Source: Methyloversatilis universalis EHg5
GTDB taxonomy: Bacteria; Pseudomonadota; Gammaproteobacteria; Burkholderiales; Rhodocyclaceae
Length of the DNA stretch: 64,000 bases
Direction of reading: 5' to 3'
NCBI RefSeq assembly: GCF_000378945.1
Contig: NZ_KB900539.1
Span: 3,112,122 to 3,176,121, forward strand
The position numbers and the translations under genes were made by a program. The notes below the pieces were generated by a model. The model saw nothing but the letters and a program-made list of their open reading frames with translations, was not told the origin of the DNA and made no database searches. This document shows, one piece after another, positions 47,236 to 54,139 of the stretch; position 1 is the first letter of the stretch; every line of letters begins with the position of its first letter.

Positions 47236-48616
47236 TCCCCGCGTCGGCGCCCGGAATCACGCCCTGCACCCAGAAACGCGGTTGATAGACATCCATTTCA
47301 TAAAACCGGAGTGTTCTCTGTTCCCATTGAGAAAGATCACTCCACTCTGGATTGCTCAACACCACTTGAGCGCACACATTGAGAAAAAGTACTGCGCAGA
47401 AGGTCTTAGCTAATCGTCCGGACTGCTTGACTGGAATGCCTTGATTCGTGTCTCGCGAGAAAATCGAGATCAGCCATGCAAGCAGCAGCACGAAATACGT
47501 CTGGGAAAACGGCATAACCAGCACACCATCAAGTTGCGCCTGAATCAGACCACCGGCGAGACCTGCAACAATTGCAATTGGGCGTAAGTCACAGCTTTCG
47601 CTCGCGTATCGCGCACGACGATACAAGAAGAGAGCCAGCATCGACATGCAGGCCAAGGCAACCGGAATCCCCCATTCATAAGCCAATTGAAGCATCAGGT
47701 TATGAGGATGCGACGCGACGCGGTTAGCCGCCGCTGCAAACATCATCGGGCCATTACCCAAGAGGGGGTGGATGGCGATCCCTTCAAGCGCAAGCGACCA
47801 GAGCTGATCCCTGGAGGAAAGTTGCGGTCCTTCCAGAACGCGCCCCGCGCCTGAGTGCGCCATGCCTTCTGTCGCCGCCTGCGGCAGCACGCAAAGAGCC
47901 ATCGCGTAAAGAACAAGTCCTCCGCAGGCCATTTTCAGCAACCGACCTGTCAAGGTTCTACCTTGAACACCGCAGCACGTTGACAGCAGAGCCACGCAGA
48001 CAAGTGCGATCAAAGAACCCCGCGTTCCCGACATGAGCAAGAAGAAGAACCAGATACTGCCCAGCACATACCGCACCCAAACGGCACGATCGCCCAGAAC
48101 CTCCCCGCGCTCGATCGATGCGATAACGGGCAGGGTCAACGTAACCCAATAGCCAAAAAACCTTGGATTCGAAAAAGACGGAAAAAACTCCCTGACGTGA
48201 AAAGCAAGTTCCTCGAAGACAAGCGCTGCAATACGAGGCATCAACATCAACACATACAACAACACCGGCAAAACAACCGCAGGAAGGAGCAAGGCCTCCC
48301 GTCGCATAGACAGTTGGGCTCCCCATAGACACGCCAACATGCCCAGTCCCGAAAGATGCAGAGCCTCAAGCATCCCCCACCGGCCAGCACCAGCACCCCA
48401 AAGGGTCGCGCCCAAAGAAATACAAATAGCATAAACCATGGCGCCTGTCGCTTTCGGACGAAGCACGCATGCCGAAACGAGCAGCACTATCCACTGTGCG
48501 AAGCGCTGCTGGTCGTGGGCGTGCATATCACCCGGTACGATTGGGAGCAGCGATGCGCCAACGAAGAACAAAAAAAAGCTCCCGACAAGCGGGAGCTTTT
48601 CCGTCGCGAAATGCAC
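47222..48616 (-). CDS. O-antigen ligase / pilin oligosaccharyltransferase-like membrane protein
   Basis: A protein of up to 464 residues with about twelve hydrophobic helices. The Wzy_C signature lies in a large periplasmic loop: SGAGRVLEG, RDQLWSLALEGIAIHPLLGN and ASHPHNLMLQLAYEWG (His303, His305, Asn306), plus the earlier MSGTRGSLIAL. Next to a pilin gene this fits TfpO/PglL enzymes that add a glycan to pilin. The start is unclear: a GTG at 48614-48616, six bases after the pilin stop and without a ribosome site, keeps the first membrane helix; the next good start is ATG at 48526 after GGGTGAT. The pilin terminator lies inside the first codons. Base composition is AT-richer than neighbours (47281-47340 is 24/60 G+C). 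Confidence 0.8.
   Translation of the reverse strand: MHFATEKLPLVGSFFLFFVGASLLPIVPGDMHAHDQQRFAQWIVLLVSACVLRPKATGAMVYAICISLGATLWGAGAGRWGMLEALHLSGLGMLACLWGAQLSMRREALLLPAVVLPVLLYVLMLMPRIAALVFEELAFHVREFFPSFSNPRFFGYWVTLTLPVIASIERGEVLGDRAVWVRYVLGSIWFFFLLMSGTRGSLIALVCVALLSTCCGVQGRTLTGRLLKMACGGLVLYAMALCVLPQAATEGMAHSGAGRVLEGPQLSSRDQLWSLALEGIAIHPLLGNGPMMFAAAANRVASHPHNLMLQLAYEWGIPVALACMSMLALFLYRRARYASESCDLRPIAIVAGLAGGLIQAQLDGVLVMPFSQTYFVLLLAWLISIFSRDTNQGIPVKQSGRLAKTFCAVLFLNVCAQVVLSNPEWSDLSQWEQRTLRFYEMDVYQPRFWVQGVIPGADAGTSNR
48570..48597 (-). terminator. Strong terminator after the pilin gene, inside the ligase reading frame
   Basis: On the minus strand AGCTCCCG, loop CTTGT, CGGGAGCT, then TTTTTTT. The perfect 8-bp stem and U-tract lie 26 bases past the pilin stop, but within codons 7-16 of the ligase frame, where the U-tract encodes Phe-Phe-Leu-Phe-Phe. 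Confidence 0.88.
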
Positions 48617-48622
48617 AGTGAC

Positions 48623-49081
48623 TTAGGTACCGACGCCAGTCTTGTTCTTGGAGCAACCCGTGCCGGAGTTGGCATATCCCCATGCAATTTGGGAAGCGCC
48701 GACAGTGCCGGTTACCGTTACGACACACGAGCCGAGCGAAGGATTGCCGGTGAGAGTGAACACTGCCGTACCGCCGATACCGCCAGTGCCAGCAGTGAAA
48801 GTACCGCGAGCGACGGTTACAGCACCGCTGGAAGCATTGCCAGGCATCGTGGTACCGATTGCCGCATCGGTGTTGCACTGGGTGGGATCGCCCGCATTGT
48901 TTTGGACGCACAGCGCGGTCGCGGTCTTGGTTGAATCAAGGGAGCGGATCGCATCGGACCACTTGGCACGGGTCACATAGTCCTGATACTGCGGGATCGC
49001 GATCGCCGCCAGGATGCCGATGATCGCCACGACGATCATCAGTTCGATCAGGGTAAAACCTTGCTGGACCTTCTTCATCAT
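48623..49081 (-). CDS. pilA: Type IV major pilin (PilA)
   Basis: A protein of 152 residues. Short leader MMKKVQQG then [20 protein letters not shown]: cleavage by PilD before Phe, Glu5 of the mature protein, and the conserved N-terminal helix. The globular part contains Cys pairs in [14 protein letters not shown] and SC...GC near the C-terminus, the disulfide loop of type IVa pilins. It is rich in Thr, Gly and Ala, and the Ser/Thr-rich surface could be glycosylated by the adjacent ligase. Start Met-Met follows AGGAGA. It has its own sigma-54 promoter and strong terminator. Confidence 0.95.
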   Translation of the reverse strand: MMKKVQQGFTLIELMIVVAIIGILAAIAIPQYQDYVTRAKWSDAIRSLDSTKTATALCVQNNAGDPTQCNTDAAIGTTMPGNASSGAVTVARGTFTAGTGGIGGTAVFTLTGNPSLGSCVVTVTGTVGASQIAWGYANSGTGCSKNKTGVGT

Positions 49082-49133
49082 TCAGTCTCCTGTATTGAAC
49101 GGTACGGGCGCCGATGCGCTCAGGGTGTTATCG

Positions 49134-49149
49134 AGCAAGGCGGGTGCCA
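49134..49149 (-). promoter_or_regulatory. Sigma-54 promoter of pilA
   Basis: On the minus strand TGGCACCCGCCTTGCT, a near-perfect match to the sigma-54 consensus TGGCAC-N5-TTGC with GG and GC 10 bases apart. It is about 52 bases upstream of the pilA ATG. PilA genes are typically RpoN- and PilR-dependent. Confidence 0.85.
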
Positions 49150-49208
49150 GCTTTAGCAGAATTTTACGTTTCCCGCGGATTCAATGACTTGCCGAAAAAT
49201 GCGGTCAA

Positions 49209-49253
49209 GACACCTTTCGTCACACATGCCCGCGTCGTGACAGGTACCGACAG
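49209..49253 (-). promoter_or_regulatory. Cluster of PilR-type (C/G)TGTC sites
   Basis: On the minus strand CTGTC (49249-49253), CTGTC (49239-49243) and GTGTC (49209-49213), about 85-130 bases upstream of the predicted pilA start. This matches the spaced (C/G)TGTC elements bound by PilR in Pseudomonas. They sit inside a 10-bp perfect inverted repeat, TTTCGTCACA (49215-49224) and TGTGACGAAA (49256-49265). Confidence 0.55.
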
Positions 49254-49269
49254 AATGTGACGAAAAACG

Positions 49270-50904
49270 TCAGTTCACCGCGTAACCGGGGATGGCAGAC
49301 AGGTCCACATCATCGATCTGCTCCGGATCGAGGAAGGTTTCGGCGTAGCGCAGATAGACCTGCTTACGCACGAATACGTCGAACAGATCCGGGTCGATGT
49401 GACCGTTGAGACGAAACTTGCCGAGGATGTGCAGCGCCTCGGACAGCTTCATAGGCCGCTTGTAGGGCCTGTCCTTGGCAGTGAGTGCCTCGAAGATGTC
49501 GGCGATGCCCATCACGCGCGCCTGTACGCTCATCTGGTCGCGGGTCAATCCGCGCGGGTAGCCCTTGCCGTCCATGCGTTCATGGTGACCCCCGGCGTAT
49601 TCGGGCACATTGGACAGATGACGCGGCCAGGGCAGCGACTCCAGCATCCGTATCGTCGATACGATGTGATTGTTGATGATTTCCCGCTCGGCAGCGGTAA
49701 GGGTGCCGGCACGTATCGTGAGGTTCTCGATCTCATCATCGGTCAGGCAGGCATGAGTCTGGCCCAGCGTGTCGCTCCATGACCAGCGGCGGGAGATGGC
49801 ATGCACACGCTCGACATCGGCATCGTTCATGCGCTCGGAACCGATATTGGCGTGATGCAGGAAGGCGCGGTCGGCATCCAGCTCGCGCAGCCGGTCTTCA
49901 CCATGTCGCTCGATCTGCGCCAGCACCACCGGCGAAGCGCTGGGGCCGGCGGACACGCGACTGCGCAGCGTGGCCAGTTCGAGGTCGCGGCGTATCAGTT
50001 CAAAACGGGTGTCGACCAGCGCGATACGATCGAAAATGGTCTGCAGCTTGGTCGCCTTATCAACCACGTGTACCGGTGTGGTCACCTTGCCACAGTCGTG
50101 CAGCAGGCCCGCAATCTTGAGCTCGTAACGGTCGTTGTCCGACATCGTGAAATCGGACAGCGGCCCTTCGGTGGTGTCGTTCACCGCCTCCGCCAGCATC
50201 ATGGTGAGCGTGGGCACCCGCTGGCAGTGACCGCCGGTGTAGGGCGATTTCTCGTCGATCGCGTTATTGATCAGCGTGATGAAGGATTCGAACAGCGCTT
50301 CGAGCTGGCTGACCAGCAGGCGGTTGGTCAGTGCGATCGCGGCCTGAGACGCCAGCGATTCAGCCAGCTTGCGATCCGAATCGGAAAAGACACCGACGGC
50401 GCCGGTCACCGGGTTCACCGCGTTGATCAGCTGCAGTACGCCGATCACTCTGCCTTCATGATTCATCATGGGCACGGTGAGGAAGCTGGTCGAGCGATAG
50501 CCGGTACGTGAGTCGAAGGCACGGGTGCCGGAAAAATCGAAACCTTCCGCGGTATAGGCGTCGGCGATGTTCACCGTCTGCCGATTCAGCGCGGCATAGG
50601 CCGCGACCATGGACAGATTGGGCGCGCCATCAGCGAGATGCAGCGGCAGCGGCGGGAACACGATGCGCTTGCCACTGGTGCCGCCCATCGCGATGCCGAT
50701 GGAATCGGTGCGCATGATTTCGAAGCGCAGGTGGGTCGCGCTGTCGTCGGTGCGGTAAAGCGTGCCGCCGTCCGCATGGGTGATCGCCTTGGCGGCGAGC
50801 AGTATCTTCTCGAGCAGGGCGTCGATATTTCGCTCGTTGGACAGCGCTGCACCGATCTCGTTGAGATCTTCGAGCCGGCGCAGCAGATCCTGGAGCTTGT
50901 CCAT
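49270..50904 (-). CDS. GAF-HD-GYP cyclic-di-GMP phosphodiesterase
   Basis: A protein of 544 residues. A GAF domain (about 20-195) is followed by an HD-GYP domain. The first half has His269-Asp270 in AGLLHDCGKVTTP; the second has HHERMDGKGYP (440-450). HD-GYP enzymes hydrolyse c-di-GMP to pGpG or GMP. About 100 extra residues lie between the HD and the HHE-GYP parts (roughly 285-400), more than usual. The ATG at 50902-50904 (MDKLQDLLRRLEDLNE) follows the ATPase gene by 11 bases. It ends just beside the pilA upstream sites. Confidence 0.88.
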   Translation of the reverse strand: MDKLQDLLRRLEDLNEIGAALSNERNIDALLEKILLAAKAITHADGGTLYRTDDSATHLRFEIMRTDSIGIAMGGTSGKRIVFPPLPLHLADGAPNLSMVAAYAALNRQTVNIADAYTAEGFDFSGTRAFDSRTGYRSTSFLTVPMMNHEGRVIGVLQLINAVNPVTGAVGVFSDSDRKLAESLASQAAIALTNRLLVSQLEALFESFITLINNAIDEKSPYTGGHCQRVPTLTMMLAEAVNDTTEGPLSDFTMSDNDRYELKIAGLLHDCGKVTTPVHVVDKATKLQTIFDRIALVDTRFELIRRDLELATLRSRVSAGPSASPVVLAQIERHGEDRLRELDADRAFLHHANIGSERMNDADVERVHAISRRWSWSDTLGQTHACLTDDEIENLTIRAGTLTAAEREIINNHIVSTIRMLESLPWPRHLSNVPEYAGGHHERMDGKGYPRGLTRDQMSVQARVMGIADIFEALTAKDRPYKRPMKLSEALHILGKFRLNGHIDPDLFDVFVRKQVYLRYAETFLDPEQIDDVDLSAIPGYAVN

Positions 50905-50915
50905 GCTGCGGCGGC

Positions 50916-53291
50916 CTACTTGATGCAGACCGCGCGAACCTGCTTCATGTCGGTCAGGCCGGACAGCACCTTTTCCATGCCGTCCATCTTGAGCGTGCGC
51001 ATGCCTTCTTCCAGCGCGGTCGCCAACAGTGTGGCAACGCGGTCGCGCTCCTGGATGTTCTTCTTCACCCGATCGGTACCGATCATCAGTTCGTGCAGAC
51101 CGAGCCGGCCACGGTAGCCAGTGTTGCTGCACTCGGCGCAGCCCTTGGGCCGGTACAGTGTGAAACGGCCCTTGTCATCGGCATAGGCCTTCGCCCAGGC
51201 CTTGAAAATGCGGTCCATCGCGCCTTCTGCATCCACCTTGAAGTCGGTGGTGTTGCGCAGCTCCTCGCAGTACTCGTCGAGGAAGTGCTTCATTTCCGCC
51301 GCTTCCGGGTGATAGGCCTCCTTGCAGCTCGGGCACAGCCGCTTCGCCAGTCGCTGGGCCAGGATGCCGAGCAGCGCATCGGCGAAGTTGAACGGATCCA
51401 TGCCCATGTCGAGCAGGCGGATGATGGATTCCGGCGCGCTGTTGGTGTGCAGCGTCGAGAACACCAGGTGGCCGGTCAGCGAGGCCTCGATGCCGATGGC
51501 CACCGTTTCCTTGTCGCGCATTTCACCGACCATGATCACGTCCGGATCGGCCCGCAGGAAGGCGCGCATGATGGCCGCAAAATCAAGCCCCGCCTTCTTG
51601 TTGATCTGGACCTGACGCAGACCCTTCTGGGTGATTTCGACCGGATCTTCGGCGGTCCAGATCTTGGTTTCCGGCGTGTTGATGTAGCTGAGGATGGAGT
51701 GCAGCGTGGTGGTCTTGCCGGAGCCGGTCGGACCGCACACGAAGAACAGGCCGTAGGGCTTGCCCACCGCGTCCTTCAGCCGCGAAAGGTTGTGCGGCAG
51801 TACGCCCAGCTTGTCGATCGGTATCGGCTCGCCGGCGGCGAGGATACGCATCACCACGTCCTCGACACCGCCGGCGGACGGAATGGTGGCCACCCGCAGT
51901 TCGATGTCCAGCGGACCGAACTTGCGGAACTTGATCTTGCCGTCCTGCGGCTTGCGGCGCTCGGAAATGTCGAGGTCGCACATGATCTTCAGCCGGGTGA
52001 CCAGCGAACTGCGATAGCTGGCCGGCACCTCAATGTAGGGGTGAAGCGAACCGTCCTTGCGGAAACGAACCTGGGTCTTGTCCTTGCCCGGTCGCGGCTC
52101 GATGTGGATATCTGAGGCGCCTTGCTGGTATGCGTCGATGATGATCTTGTTGACCAGACGCACCAGCTCGTTGTCGGCAGCCGCGGTCACATCATCGCCA
52201 CCGCTGTCGATCGCCTCGTCTTCCTCGCCCAGCATGTCCGACAGCAGATCACCGACACTGGTGTCATCCATCGTGCCGCCGTAGAACTGGTCGAGGGTCT
52301 GCACGAATTCGCGCGTGGTCGTGACCCGGTAGAGCAGCTTCGACTTCGGGAAGATGTTGTTGACGACGCGCGATCCCTTCACCTTCTCCGGATCGAGCGC
52401 GGCGATCACGATGCCTTCGGAACCCTCTTCCACCGGCACCCACTGCTGTTCCTCAAGGTACTCGCGCTTGAGGTTCTTGATCAGGTCGAAAGGCTTGACC
52501 CGCTCCGGCTTGAACGGCTCGTAAGCCACGCCGAAGAACTTCGACAAAGAAGCACCGATAGCCGGCTGTTTCACCTGGAAGTCGCGAGCCAGCACGTCCT
52601 CGACATCGACGCCCTTGCGCCGGGCGGCGCGCGAAGCCAGATCGAACTCCTGCGCCGACATGACGCCATCGACCACCAGATAGTCGTATTTGGACTTGAC
52701 CACATGTGCCGGCTTGGTGCGCTGCTGGAAAGCCACCGCCAGCGTATGCGCCATGCTCTGCAGGCCCTCTTCCGCCAGTGCGGAGAAGGGCTGGCCCGAC
52801 TTGTTGTTGATCAGCTGGACCACGCCCAGCAGATCCTTCTTCTCCGGATCGAGAATCGGCGCCACCAGCATCTGCTTGGTGCGGTAGCCAGTCTTCTTGT
52901 CGACACCATCGAGGAATTTCAGGCTGGCCGAATGGGCCTTCAGTTCGGCTTCGTCATAGACATCGCGCAGATTGAGCAGCTTGCGGCTCATGCCCACGAA
53001 GCCGGCAATCGACTGTTCGGTCAGAGGAAGACGCAGATCCTTGAAGGAATTGAGCCCGGTCTTCACCTTCGAAACGATGGTCGAACGGTCCTCGCCCATC
53101 ACGTAGATGGTGAGCCGGTCCGCGTTGAACAGCGCAGAAATTTCCTGCGACAGTTCAAGCATGATTTCGTCGATGTTGGTGGTGGCGTGAATCTTGGTGG
53201 TCACGCCCTGCAGGTTCTTGAAGAAGGCCAGCCGGCTCGACACATCGCTCATCGCGCCCAGATCGCTGGCCGGCGGCACCACTGCACTCAT
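50916..53291 (-). CDS. GAF-GspE/PilB-type secretion ATPase
   Basis: A protein of 791 residues. GAF domain about 35-190 (LLGVVQLINNKSG), a GspE/MshE N-terminal domain about 205-340, then the hexameric ATPase: GASDIHIEPRPG, Walker A GPTGSGKTTT (520-529), Asp box TAEDPVEI, Walker B LRADPDVIMVGEMRDKET, and His box STLHTNSA. A tetracysteine zinc site (LCPSCKEAY ... GCAECSNTGYRG) is near the C-terminus with an insertion of about 65 residues between the pairs. It powers pilus or type II secretion-like assembly. The N-terminal GAF is unusual. No pilC, pilD, gspF or gspG genes are beside it. Met14 is an alternative start. Confidence 0.9.
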   Translation of the reverse strand: MSAVVPPASDLGAMSDVSSRLAFFKNLQGVTTKIHATTNIDEIMLELSQEISALFNADRLTIYVMGEDRSTIVSKVKTGLNSFKDLRLPLTEQSIAGFVGMSRKLLNLRDVYDEAELKAHSASLKFLDGVDKKTGYRTKQMLVAPILDPEKKDLLGVVQLINNKSGQPFSALAEEGLQSMAHTLAVAFQQRTKPAHVVKSKYDYLVVDGVMSAQEFDLASRAARRKGVDVEDVLARDFQVKQPAIGASLSKFFGVAYEPFKPERVKPFDLIKNLKREYLEEQQWVPVEEGSEGIVIAALDPEKVKGSRVVNNIFPKSKLLYRVTTTREFVQTLDQFYGGTMDDTSVGDLLSDMLGEEDEAIDSGGDDVTAAADNELVRLVNKIIIDAYQQGASDIHIEPRPGKDKTQVRFRKDGSLHPYIEVPASYRSSLVTRLKIMCDLDISERRKPQDGKIKFRKFGPLDIELRVATIPSAGGVEDVVMRILAAGEPIPIDKLGVLPHNLSRLKDAVGKPYGLFFVCGPTGSGKTTTLHSILSYINTPETKIWTAEDPVEITQKGLRQVQINKKAGLDFAAIMRAFLRADPDVIMVGEMRDKETVAIGIEASLTGHLVFSTLHTNSAPESIIRLLDMGMDPFNFADALLGILAQRLAKRLCPSCKEAYHPEAAEMKHFLDEYCEELRNTTDFKVDAEGAMDRIFKAWAKAYADDKGRFTLYRPKGCAECSNTGYRGRLGLHELMIGTDRVKKNIQERDRVATLLATALEEGMRTLKMDGMEKVLSGLTDMKQVRAVCIK

Positions 53292-53345
53292 TCCGTCACC
53301 CCGTCACTGCCGACCGGCCCGGCTGCGCAGCCGTGCTCCACCCGG

Positions 53346-54113
53346 TCAGAAGTCGAATACATGATTGTTGCGCAACATGCGCGGACTGCGTGAACCCAGC
53401 GTTTCGGCAATCTCACGCATGGTCATCTCCATCTGGCTGGGCTTCAGATGGGTGATGTAGATATCGGCCTGATGACGCAGTTTCTCCAGCTCACCGGCCA
53501 GCATGTCAGGGCACAGGTGACGCGACATCACCGCCAGCTGGCGGTCACGATCCGGGAAGGCGGTCTCGATGATCAGGTGACGCAGATCGGGCAGCGCATT
53601 GACTGCATCCCAGAATTCGTCGCACACCGTGGTGTCGCCGGAGAAAGCCAGCGTACCGCCGGGGCCCCGCACTGCGTAACCGACTGCCGGCACCGTGTGC
53701 TGGGCCGGCAGCACGCGGATGGCGCGGTTGCCCATGTCGATCTCGTCGCCGACACGCAGTTCACGGAAACACATGAACGGCCGCTCGACCGACGGAATCT
53801 CGGTGAAATCCGGCCAGATCGACCAGTTGAAAATGTGTCGCCGCAGCACCTCGAGCGTCGGCGCAGACGTCCACACGGTCAGCGGCCGCGTACGCAGTTC
53901 GCCCACCGTGTCGATCATCAGCGGCAGGCAGGCGATGTGATCGAGATGACTGTGGGTCACGAACACATGGTCGATGCGGGCCAGTTCGGCGATCGACAGG
54001 TCGCCGACACCGGTACCGGCGTCGATCAGGATGTCGTCGTCGACAAGCAGCGAGGTGGTGCGCAGATGCGACCCACCGATGCCGCCGCTGCAGCCGAGTA
54101 CCCGTATCCTCAT
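53346..54113 (-). CDS. Metallo-beta-lactamase-fold cyclic nucleotide phosphodiesterase
   Basis: A protein of 255 residues. Its metal site HSHLDH (54-59) in FVTHSHLDHIACLPLMID matches the class II cyclic-nucleotide phosphodiesterase signature HxHLDH. The GCSGG start, FSGDTTVCDEFW and the final ITHLKPSQ complete the fold. It probably hydrolyses the cAMP made by the cyclase encoded 26 bases upstream. Generic MBL hydrolase activity is the alternative. It lies between the cyclase and the ATPase on the same strand. Confidence 0.85.
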   Translation of the reverse strand: MRIRVLGCSGGIGGSHLRTTSLLVDDDILIDAGTGVGDLSIAELARIDHVFVTHSHLDHIACLPLMIDTVGELRTRPLTVWTSAPTLEVLRRHIFNWSIWPDFTEIPSVERPFMCFRELRVGDEIDMGNRAIRVLPAQHTVPAVGYAVRGPGGTLAFSGDTTVCDEFWDAVNALPDLRHLIIETAFPDRDRQLAVMSRHLCPDMLAGELEKLRHQADIYITHLKPSQMEMTMREIAETLGSRSPRMLRNNHVFDF

Positions 54114-54139
54114 CTGTGTTCCCGTACCTCAGTTCCTGA

